Positions 54,568 to 64,000 of a stretch of 64,000 bases of DNA are shown piece after piece. Below the pieces are notes generated by a model. It searched no databases and was not told where the DNA came from. It worked only from the letters and a program-made list of their open reading frames with translations. How positions within the stretch are numbered: the stretch's first letter is position 1; each line of letters begins with the position of its first letter. Source of the DNA: Aptenodytes patagonicus (Eukaryota; Chordata; Aves; Sphenisciformes; Spheniscidae); NCBI RefSeq assembly GCF_965638725.1, contig NC_134958.1:22413964-22477963 (forward strand), in the 5' to 3' direction. The translations under genes and the position numbers were made by a program.

Positions 54568-57500
54568 TCAGGGCATCCCCCAGTAGCGGCAGGAATTAGT
54601 CGTTACAAACATTAGGTCACAAATGGAATATCAAGCAGTGACGCGGTGCAGTGATCTTCATGTGTTAGTGACCAGAGCAGCACTCGCAGGCAGTTCCTAT
54701 GATGGTGGTTAAGGTTGTGGGTCAAAACTATCTCAAACACAGATTTAAAAAAAAAGTGTTCCATTCTTTGAATTAACTCTGGCAGCGTGGGGGAAGGGGG
54801 AGAAGAAGGGACCCAGACCCCTTTCTGGGTCTCTTGAGTGCTCCAGAAGAGCTCACACCTGCACATAAGATGCATTTCATGTGGGTGAGGCCAGTACTTC
54901 CTCAAGTAAGCCTCTGTATCCGAGGGAAAGTACAGCCAAGTACCCAAATCTGTTCTCATCTCCAGAAAGTGAGCCCCCTGTAAAGTTTAACTGTGCCAAA
55001 CGCAGCCCACAGCTGCCTGCTGTGCCCTGAACACTGCACGGGTAGGGATTGGGAATCCCTTTCCTATCGGGAGGGTTTGTACCCTCCTGTTGTGCAACAC
55101 TGCTCACTTTTTTTTTTTATTTTTTTTGCTTAAACGTGGGGAACCCTATTGCTGCAGGGCTGGCGATGCACGGGGCCTCCGTGCTTCCTGGAGCTATGCA
55201 GCAGCGAGTACAGGCCCGATCCCAGCTGCCATCCCTGCAAAAACTTCCTTACCTGGTTCAGTGCCCTTCTGGGCACGTTAACTTCAGCCAGCGTAGAGGC
55301 AGAAAAGGACCCCGTGATGAAGCCTGGAATTATTTCTACACTGTTACTGCTCGGTGCGTACAATCTAATAGCCAAACCCAGAGGAGGCGAGAAAAGCCTG
55401 CGGCCTGGTTCACAGAAAGCAGAAATTGAAACGGCAGGTTCTCTTATCGAGTGTCTTGAGCAAGGAAAGTGAAAATAAGGGGGCTAAAGCTACCACAGCA
55501 ACGACCAGGGGGACGGTCATGAACCTTTTTAACCCAGCCGCCGCTCCTCTGCCTGGCTAAAGATTAGATGAAGCTGAAACAGCCGAAGAAACAAGGCAGG
55601 CAGAGGGAAGCCTCACATTTGTGTTTTAAATAACCAGCCACATTGCTATCCCTTCCCAGTGCGGCCGAATCAGAACCACGGCTTGTTAAATGCCACTACA
55701 GTTCTAGCTGAAACGTGGTTCACCTGAGGAATAGGTGCTGGGCACCAGCCTACGGCAGAGGAACCGCTCGAGGGCAGAGCTACGCCCTGTCACAGCTCTG
55801 ACGGGCGGCCAAGCCTCCCCGTGCGAGCGCTCGGCGTAAGCCAGCGCGGACGCGGTTCAGTCGTCCAACCCTCAGCGGGGAAAGAAGCTCAGGGGAACCA
55901 GGGGTCCAGCCACGGAGAGGGGCAGAGCCCTTCGCCCTGCTGAGGTAGATACGGCAAGGTGCAGGCGGTTTGGCAGGGGAAGAGACCTCAGGCAGCTGCA
56001 GGGGCAAGCCCAGCGCTCACCAGCCTCCCGTCCTTTCGGGCTGGGTCTTCCCCCCTCACTCCACGCTTCCAGGCAATATTAATTGCTCAATTGCTTCTTT
56101 TCAACCGGGGAAGACCCTTCCCTCCTCCTTTGATACACTTGGCCTTTGTTCTAAGCGGATGAAAGACAAGTGCCCGATCTGTAAATCCCCACCACTCCGA
56201 GCACAAGTGGGTCAATAGGTTTGCTACCTGCTTAGCACAGCGGAGCGACAGGGCAGCTACAACAGCAGGTGACCCCTTCCACACGTCCCTGCGCTTCAGC
56301 CTCAGAAGGGGTCCAGCTCCCCTGGAGAAAAGGCACCGTTTGAAGCCGTGAAGCTCTCCCAGATGCCAGAACAGGGTCTGTGCAAGGTACCTGCAGGAGC
56401 TCTGGGGACAGGTAAGGTACCAGAAGAGCAGCAGAGCTTCAAGCACTGCCCACACTCACGGCATGGGGAGCAAGCGGGGAGCTGAGCGCCTCTTTGCGAG
56501 AACAGGGCCCCTGCCTTGCGTCTGCCCGGTTCCTCCGGAGGAACAAGCTCGCCCTTACAGCACCTCCTGCATCACTCTAGGTTCAGCGCTTCCCTGGGTC
56601 AGCTACCGGGTGCAAAGTCTTCAGAGAGCGCTCACAGAGCCAGCACGATGGATTCCCGAAGCCAGCTAGCTGATGGTTTCTCAGCTCGTCCCTGCTCTAG
56701 GCACCGCACCAAGGCTCCATCGGGCCAACAAAATGAACGCGGGAAAAGATAACCCGACGCTTCCCGGCAGCGCGTGGGAAGCGAGCGCAGCACAAGTGCA
56801 GTTAGCAGAGCAACCCGGGGCAGATCCCCTACAGTAATTTAGACAAGAACCTCCTGCCGTACCCCTCCAGGGCAGCAGCTCTCACCACGCCATCTCCTGC
56901 AGGCAAACAGGACCGTGTAAGCTGAGGACCCAAGTCCTTCCTCAAGCTGGTTCCCAGCACATGGGCGCACACACACGCGCGCACACGTGCCCACCCTATA
57001 TGCAGGCTTCGAGCCCAAAGGGAATGAACAGATCCATGACCTACTTCCCACACCACACGGAGTGTAGGAGGGATACTGGAAGCACCGGGGGAACTCACCC
57101 AAACATCAACTGCACCATACACCACGCAACAAACTCAGAGTGACGCTGCCCTGCTTCACTACCCTTTCCCTGATTCAGCCACTCGCTGTGCCAGAAAGAA
57201 GAAAGGAAAAAAAAAAAAAACCCAAACCAAAACAACTATCCTGGAAAAACTCTTTTCCAAAACACACCTTGCTCCCATAGACCTGGGCTTCACCCACTAA
57301 GCGAACAAACAAAAAGCCACAGAGTATATCAGCAAGTAAGGCGTAGCTGAGGACACGGGTGTTCCCAGAGCATGGGCAACCTGAGAGCTTCTGGCTCTTG
57401 ACATAAGCTTTCCCGAGGGGGAACGCTCTCCTTGAGGGGCTGGAGGGTCCAGGAGGGAGAGCGAGCTACAACTGCCTTCAGGAACATAAAACAGGGGAGA

Positions 57501-58033
57501 GGGGGAGTCAAAAAGAACAACGGAACGAAACCAAATCCTCCCTCCCGGTACGACTGCAACAGAAGGTATTTCTACACAATCAAGGGGTGCTGTTCCCAGC
57601 AGGGTGCCCTTGCTGGGTCTATCCGCCCAGAAGGACTGAGAAACACATCTCAAATCTCCAGACCACCCGTCGCTTGTACCACCTCCACGTACACCCCCTC
57701 GTTAAACAGCCTCCCGGCCGGGCCTGGGCAGCACTGGCCACCTTCGCCAGGGACAGACAGCATCTTCCTGCGTGTTCCTTCACACAATGGCACAAGAGAA
57801 TGAAAACAGCTTTGCAGGAACATTCGCTTCCTTCTTTTTTTTGTTTCATTTCATGATTATTCTTTTTTTTTTTTTTTTTAAATACACAATGTTTCTTCTG
57901 GAAGGAAAACGCTCCAGAACTTCACATCCTTAAGGCGTCACGAGTTTACTAGTCAGGATCCACTGGACAGCTTATTTGACAGACCTCCTCCTTCTCTCTT
58001 CTCTCCCTTCAGAGCCGCGTGGCTGGATGGGCT
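54568..58033 (-). other. Probable EDC3 3' UTR
   Basis: No exon of another gene is recognised between the EDC3 stop and the converging CLK3 gene. It holds T-runs on the + strand near 55105-55130 and 57864-57880, a mixed CA/CG dinucleotide run at about 56969-56988, and otherwise unique sequence. UTR length is inferred from poly(A) hexamers alone. Confidence 0.5.
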
Positions 58034-58368
58034 CTAAGTGGAGTGCAGGGGGATGACGAATTTGCAGCCGAAGGGCGAGTGGTAGTTTATTCCCACTTCT
58101 TGAAAGACCTTCTGGGGAATGCCAATGTCACAGAGGTACACCCGCCCTGCCCTCTCGCCCAGGGGCAGGGGCAGGCCCAAGGCCAGCGACCACTTGGCGT
58201 CGATGCCCTGCTCCATTTCGTTTATCGGAGGGTCTATGCTGAGGACGGGTGCCCGGTTCTGGTTGGCCCAGTCCACAACTGCTTTGTACCAGGGCTGATC
58301 TCTCAAAAAGGCATTTTCATGACAATCCAGGCAGTTGATCACTAGGTCAACAGGGGTATCTGGGAGAT
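58034..58368 (-). CDS. EDC3: EDC3 terminal coding exon
   Basis: 335 nt; acceptor on the minus strand is gtgtttctttcag. It codes LPDTPVDLVINCLDCHENAF, LRDQPWYKAVVDWANQNRAP, DAKWSLALGLPLPLGERAGR, CDIGIPQKVFQEVGINYHSP and FVIPLHST, nearly identical to human apart from a few substitutions. Stop TAG is at 58036-58034. Confidence 0.97.
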
Positions 58369-61300
58369 CTGAAAGAAACACAAACACCGTTGAGCGCTGA
58401 GGACCAACCTGAAACCACGAACTAAGGCTCAGTGCCTTCCCTCCTTGCAACTGCCAGCAGATATTTCATTTTTTTTTTTTTTCCCCCTCCAGCACCCCCA
58501 GTCTCACTGCATACAGTCTAGCCTTACCTGTTGTTATTGCTGTCCTTCTGCAAAAGACGCCGACACCGATATTTAAAAGCTCTTTAGCACTCTGGAGAAC
58601 GTTCACAGACTCTCAGGTACAAAATCTCATCAAGTGGTCAGCACTTGAGCAGCCCCAGACGCTGCCGCTGAGCTGGCTCACCAGTCCAGGCAGCCCAGGG
58701 AAGCAGTGGTGTTCTCTCTCCGTTATAAAAGGACCATTTTATATTCCACAAGCTGAAAAAGAGGCCTATTTTTCCCGGAACGCGCCGACTACCTCTGCTA
58801 TGGAAAGGCAGCTTGTGTGCTGCACTGCTGCCTGCCCCACTGAGCTCCGTCGGTCTCACTGCACTCACCTGCTCTGTACCACATCTGCTGTATTCCTCTT
58901 ACCTCATGGACCACGAAGTCCTCGGTGCAAAATCTTTTATAATCTTTTCTAACAGACAAGTAGCTCAGCCAGCACAGCGCAGTCCCCCACCCCGCCACAA
59001 CACAAAAAATTGCGCGCTGCCCTGATTACCAGGTTTGTTTCTCCCAAGAAGTTTAAATGAAACAGGTTTGAGAATACCGCTGGTGAAACGACAAACAGCA
59101 GCCAGCTCTCTCGCAGAAGACGGAGCATCAGTTTATTCTGGGGCAAACTAGGAGATGTGAATTTTGACAGCTGCTGGGACTAGTTCAGCAAAGCTGTCTG
59201 CTTGGTTTGAAGAAGCAGCAGCTGGATGCTCATTTAGTGGCAGTTTCGACATGCTGAACAAGGAAGGCCCTTATCCTAAGAGAACGGCTGGTCTGACTCA
59301 GATCCATACAGCAGCTCTTCCCTATTTGTTCATACAGGAAACATCTGTACCAGCACAACCGCTCCACTGTTGAACCTCTCGAGTCTCTGCTGTCCCGCCA
59401 GCCTCCGACCAGCCACCTGCCTATGGCGGTGCCACTAGATGGTGCCACCGGACCGGGCAGGCACTGGCGAGCTGAGCGGCACAGGTCTCGGTGAGGCGCG
59501 AGGGTGGCGGAGAGCAGGTCTGCTCCTCGCTCACTTACCTTTGACGCTGGACACCTGCTGGCCTTGCGTCTTGCTGAAAAGGTTCAGCTCGTTGGTGATG
59601 GATTCCAGCATCTTGACAAAGTTGGGTAGGAAAAGGATGACGTGGACGTCGTGGTTGGAGAGGTGCCGTCCGCAGCTGATCCCCTGGGCCCCCTTCACGT
59701 GGGGGCCGCACAGCAGGGCTACCGTGGGCCGCTGATGCACGTTCTTCGGGTTCAGCCTAAAACGCAGACAAAAGGGGACTTAATAAACCCAAGAATCTCT
59801 TACCTTCTTCCTGTAAGAGAGAGAAAAAAAAAAATTATTAAAAAAAAAAAAATCAGTAAAATGCAAATTTACAGGTGTTTTGCAAATCTTCCGTTGCCTC
59901 CGAGAAGGAACCCACATCCTTTTGTAGCGCTGACACTAGAGAGCTGCTCTGCTTGCAGGTTCCCTTCAAGGCTTCCTTGCACCCACAACAGAGAGCACAA
60001 GGTCCCAGTCTATCCTGGCTCATCACAAAGCCCACTTGTATTTTCAAAGCAGGGGGTGTTTTCACTGCTCATGTAGCAAGCCTGAATCCAGTGCCATTTG
60101 ACTTTTAGGAGGCCTTTTTTTCCTCTGACCCTCTTGATTTTAGAAGAATGCTAACTATACAATCTTAAAAATATGGGGTGATTTACTCCATCAGTAGAGC
60201 CACAGTTAAAAAAAAAAAAAAGAAGAAAAATAATTTCTACTCCCTAATTGCTACTCCTCGTCAACTGCAAAATAAAGTTGATTTATTTAAATGGCCTGCA
60301 AGCCGTCACGGGTGGCTTACAGTAGGATTTTCAGCAGATAGGGTCAGTGCTGCCTGGTGCGTCATCACTTACTGCTCTCAATCAAATGATCAGGTCCTGG
60401 TAAAGTACTACCAAATAAACAGATGGAAACTTAAGGCTTACCTTCCATTTCAAGAGCAAATAATTTGGAGCATCTATCAACAGCATAAAAATACACGTGC
60501 AATTGTCAGCCCGCATCAACAACTACGGTAAGCGCAGGCACAGAGCGGACCTCTTCAAACGAGTCAGCACGTATATTCATGCAAAGAGCAGTAAGTGCAC
60601 TCCAAACCTGCTATCAAATTGGGCAGGATATTCTCAGTTTAGGTGTAGATGCCTGAAAGCTCGTTTAGCATTGTGAAAAGCTAAGCAGCACTTTGTTTTC
60701 ATGTGCTGACTTCTGGTTTTGTTGATATCATTAAATCGTGACATGTAAAAACAACAAAGGAAGGGTTTACTTATTTGCAAAAAGGAATAGCTCGCCAGAA
60801 ATTCTGCAGTGGTTTAATCTGCCCTGGGTTACACCTGTGCAAAGCTCAATTCCCTGAAAAAAAATCCCCGTAAGCGGAGAGAAAAATCTCAGCTCTGTCT
60901 GTTTTGTCATGGACTCAGAAGACACTTCTGCTTCTGGGACACAGGAGCCAAAAAGAAGCCCTTAGGAAGTCATTCATCCAAGATGGTACGTTCAGCCAGC
61001 CCTTTTCTAGAGAGGCTAGAGAGGGGAAAAAAAAAAAGCAGCACGGGCATGGAAGCCTACTGTAAGGCTTCCTCCCACTTCAGGAGCCTGAGCCTCACAC
61101 TTGTTTTCATGATTATTTGGAAACAGGCTGATACACGAGCTACAACACAGGTCTGCACGGCATTGGGATGAGTTTTTTTTCCTTTAGAGGCAAGAAAGGC
61201 AGAGAGCTGACAGCTGCCTCCAGCTCCAGCGCAAGCGGCGGCAGGCATCCACGTCACATTTACCTCGAGAGTAACCTCTCGGCCCTCTTTTACCTCAAGC

Positions 61301-61532
61301 CCACTTAGCAGAACAAGATAAGCTGAGCTCTTCTTAGAGGGGGCAAACCCACAGCAGAGCGAAAGGCAACAGCTTTACCTGTTGGGTCCCCCAAGGAGGC
61401 TCAGGGCCATCTGACTCGCACACACTCCCGTCATCTCCAGCCTCCGCTCCAGAGTCAGCCCGTGCTTCTCAGCAACCGAGAGCAGCTTTTTGTGAAGCTC
61501 GTAAGACACGCTTGGAACAACCAGCCCGGAGT
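58034..61532 (-). CDS. EDC3: EDC3, enhancer of mRNA decapping 3 (three C-terminal exons; 5' part outside window)
   Basis: EDC3 is a cytoplasmic P-body scaffold that stimulates DCP1/DCP2 decapping and binds DDX6. On the minus strand exons run 61532-61379, 59756-59539 and 58368-58034, 707 nt giving 234 full residues plus TAG, with all phases matching. They code the C-terminal YjeF-N domain, the Rossmann-like dimerisation module: SGLVVPSVSYELHKKLLSVA, EMTGVCASQMALSLLGGPN, GPHVKGAQGISCGRHLSNHD, INCLDCHENAFLRDQPWYK, and the end INYHSPFGCKFVIPLHST. Human EDC3 is 508 aa, so the LSm domain and FDF linker (about 274 residues) lie right of 64000. Convergent with CLK3, as in human. Confidence 0.95.
58369..59538 (-). 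other. EDC3 intron (last)
   Basis: 1.17 kb, unremarkable; T run near 58470 on the + strand. Confidence 0.85.
59539..59756 (-). CDS. EDC3: EDC3 penultimate coding exon
   Basis: 218 nt coding LNPKNVHQRPTVALLCGPHV, KGAQGISCGRHLSNHDVHVI, LFLPNFVKMLESITNELNLF and SKTQGQQVSSVK, the core YjeF-N strands. It ends phase 1 (AAAG|gtaagt), and the first base completes an Arg codon. Confidence 0.97.
59757..61378 (-). other. EDC3 intron
   Basis: 1.6 kb with several A runs (59826, 59842, 60205 and 61027 on the + strand); no gene or named repeat recognised. Confidence 0.85.
61379..61532 (-). CDS. EDC3: EDC3 coding exon (start of YjeF-N domain)
   Basis: 154 nt coding SGLVVPSVSYELHKKLLSVA, EKHGLTLERRLEMTGVCASQ and MALSLLGGPN, with acceptor tttgaaccctag and donor AACAG|gtaaag on the minus strand. 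In human the preceding residues are EFCTD, so the next exon should lie upstream (higher coordinates). I do not find it before 64000. Confidence 0.96.
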
Positions 61533-64000
61533 CTAGGGTTCAAAGACAGCAGAGGGAGGAAGACAAAAGTGGGTATAATCGGAGACTTTTGCAGGATGCT
61601 GCAGTCTGGTAAGGTTTTATAGGACAACTCTTAGAAATGATGACAGTGAAAAGGCTTATTAGCTGTTAGCAAGGGGCTGCTTAACCCAGTAATCCAGGTT
61701 CCTTCCAAGACCCTCAAATGAATCCAAACTAGTGCATCAGACTCAGCTCACTCTGTTTGAGTGAAGCGCTGACAGCTAAACGCAACTGCTGGGCTTGAAA
61801 TAATACTTTTCCACGAAAATTCAGCAGGCAGCTGGCAATTTTAGCAACACGTGGACTGAGAAGGCCTTTTTGACTTAATAGATTATTAAGTTCTTTCTTA
61901 ATGGTCTCCGGGCCACCAGTGCTTTAACCCACACCCGTGCCCAGACACATACAAGTGTTCCTAATCACTGTGAAAGTCAGAAGAGAAGCTGTGAATCAGA
62001 TTTCCCACCAAAAAAGCTTGGATGCATTATGCTTCCTGACGTCGGTAGTGATCGGCCCCAAACTTAGAATCATAGAATCATTGAGGTTGGAAAAGACCTC
62101 TAAGATCATCGAGTCCAACCGTCTCCAGCCCCTAACCCACATACCACAGCAAAACAAGACGTCCCACATTTACTAGGTAGGTGTCCCCACCACCCGAGCT
62201 GTGCCGTGCCAGAAGGGCTGGCTTCAGACACAAAAGCTGAATCACGATACACTGAGGCGGCAGGGGAACGATGAGGCTGAAAGAATAAAGCCTGTAGAAA
62301 AATACTTCTCAGATGTTTTTGTCAGCCTGGTCTGCGAGCCAGGAAATGCTCCAGCTTGCAGATCAAGGGAAAACAAACAAGAGAGGTTTTGCTAAGCGCT
62401 GAGAACAGCTCCTGCAGTAGGAAGCACTACAGTCCTTCCCGCTCGCTTCTACAGCAAACTTGCCTGGAATCAGCAGGTAAGAGAAACACAAACCTGAGTA
62501 ACTGTTCTGGTCGATTCTTTATACTTCCCTTCTCCAGGCAGGCCAAGCTGGCACTGACTTCACAGAAATAAATCCTGCAGCAACATCTGTAAACTCCCCT
62601 GGAAATAAATACAGAGGATTCCTTGCCACCAAAAGGCAGCTTGCTCTGAGGGGAGCCACAGCAGTTTTTGGTGGTGTGTTGAATAGTGGAGGACAAGGAA
62701 ACTGAAAATAATTACTGATGGTATATGGAGAGAGAAGAGGAAAACGTGACAGGTGAGAAAACTGCTGCAGCAGCCAGCAGATATCGTGAGTATCTTCAAC
62801 CACAGAAATCAGCCTCTTTATTCTAACTTTTCTCCAAAATAATTCGGATACCCAAGCCCCTTCGCTCTGTGTTTGAGGATTCGCACCTATGTAGAATCAG
62901 AAACACGTGCTATTGTTCCCTTGCAACATCCTCCTGCAAGGCCTGGATGTCCTTAACTGTCTTCCAGCTAAGGAGCAGCGCAGCTTAATTCCCTCCCCAT
63001 ACGGGACGGCCACATAGCTGGAGCACAGCTGCCAGCAAGAAAAGCTCTCAGCTCCTTCTGTTCACATCATTCATAAGCACTGCTCCGAGCTAAACAAGCA
63101 ATGCCAGCAGAGTCCGGCTGAGCCAGGGCTCTGTGAATTTACTCTTAGTTCCTACTCTGGGACAGGCAGATGAGGTGCACGGGAGTCAGGCACGATGAGT
63201 CAAAAAGGTCCGGGACTCAGACCGATGGCTGCTACAGCTCGGGCACGATGCCAAAGCATGAACTTGGTCCTTCCATCAGCACACTCTGCTTCTGCGGTGT
63301 TCAACGGCCAGCAGCCCTGACTCACCTTCGCACTCCCATCAGCGGCTCCGCCGCTGAACTCGGGGGCGACGGCAGCCACCCGGGCGCTCATCGCAGCCCA
63401 GCGCCGAGGAGCACGGCAGGGCTCGGACCGCCTGCGCTAATGGGAAAGAGTCTTGGGAACATGACACGGCCCAGTGAAAATGCTCTGCAGCGATACAGGC
63501 TCAAAGGGGAACAGCCACAGCGTACACATCCGCTCAGAGAGGAAACCTAACAGTTACTCGTGGGCTCGGGCTCTTCTGCAGACAAAACCCGTAACCAGAA
63601 CCAGTTGTAACATGCAAGTGCCATATTCAAATGAGAAAAGCAGCGTGTATTTTAGTTGTGAGGAATTATTGGTACTGCCGTATTTCCCCAGGGTGCCCCA
63701 GTCACAAACCACTAAGTCAAGCTATGGCGGAAATGGCAGGTTTTGCACATCTTGAGGTTTTCGGAGCCAAATCGGAGGTATTCCTGCAAGGTAACAGTAA
63801 AATGTTGTGGAACAGATCCTGCTGAATCCTTCTAGCCTTCATTTCTGAACTCACCGGCTAGTGCTCTGCAGATACAGAGGGCCCAAACGTGTTCAAACAC
63901 TTGACCTTGCATGCTAACCGCCGATTAAGCTACCTCTGTTACTAGTCTTTCATTACATGCAGCACACATGCAAGCATGCACATTATCAAAGTCATTTCAG
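61533..64000 (-). other. EDC3 intron continuing past the window edge
   Basis: Contains a CR1 tail at 62066-62150 and otherwise no recognisable exon, RNA or repeat. Open frames here do not match EDC3 or other proteins I know. Confidence 0.8.
62066..62150 (-). mobile_element. CR1 LINE 3' end fragment (antisense)
   Basis: Two copies of the octamer AGAATCAT (62066-62073 and 62074-62081), then TGAGGTTGGAAAAGACCTCT and AAGATCATCGAGTCCAACC. This is the reverse complement of the standard CR1 3' end, so the element runs on the minus strand, truncated to about 85 bp. The right border is approximate. Confidence 0.9.

Noticed and set aside
61533-64000. Search for the next upstream EDC3 exon (FDF/linker region)
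   Set aside because: No minus-strand sequence resembling the conserved segments before EFCTD was found; the exon must lie beyond 64000.
1-64000. CRISPR arrays, operons, phage or bacterial mobile elements
   Set aside because: The sequence is intron-bearing vertebrate DNA; the only ordered array is the minisatellite, which has no unique spacers.

Overview
This is vertebrate nuclear DNA, almost certainly from a bird. Every coding block is a short exon bounded by GT-AG introns, the only recognisable transposons are CR1 LINE pieces (the dominant avian retrotransposon), introns are small, and GC-rich/CpG-rich stretches alternate with ordinary intron sequence. The gene order ARID3B - CLK3 - EDC3 matches the syntenic block I know from human chromosome 15q24. 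None of the bacterial-type features (operons, CRISPR, insertion sequences) applies.

Layout, left to right. (1) 1-29522, + strand: the last eight coding exons of ARID3B, an AT-rich-DNA-binding transcription factor; its 5' exons lie left of the window. The exons join without a frame error into 458 residues. A GC-rich 3' UTR probably runs to a poly(A) signal at 34131. (2) 35835-40070, + strand: a compact five-exon gene for a synaptotagmin-family protein (N-terminal membrane anchor plus two C2 domains, about 423 aa). I recall no such gene in the human ARID3B-CLK3 interval, and it is the most surprising gene here. (3) 41136-42640: a 1.5-kb minisatellite of a 15-bp unit with longer higher-order repeats, directly upstream of the next promoter. 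(4) 42828-54271, + strand: CLK3, complete, with a CpG-rich promoter, one non-coding exon and 12 coding exons (488 aa); a CR1 with a long open reverse-transcriptase fragment sits in one intron. (5) 61532-54562, - strand: the 3' end of EDC3, three exons coding for the C-terminal YjeF-N domain and a probable 3.5-kb 3' UTR that converges tail-to-tail with CLK3. The rest, to 64000, is EDC3 intron with another CR1 tail.

The three conserved genes act in gene expression: ARID3B in transcription, CLK3 in splicing (SR-protein phosphorylation), EDC3 in mRNA decapping. That is shared synteny rather than a pathway. Within CLK3, the exon that in CLK kinases is alternatively skipped has poor splice sites at both ends, and skipping or retention creates an early stop, consistent with kinase autoregulation by splicing.

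Limits: exon borders were read by eye from splice consensus, phase agreement and remembered human proteins. UTR ends, the first exon of the synaptotagmin gene and old repeat relics are less certain. No single 'new system' is demonstrated; the best leads are the unassigned synaptotagmin, the minisatellite beside the CLK3 promoter, and a 200-bp near-identical duplication flanking the synaptotagmin promoter.
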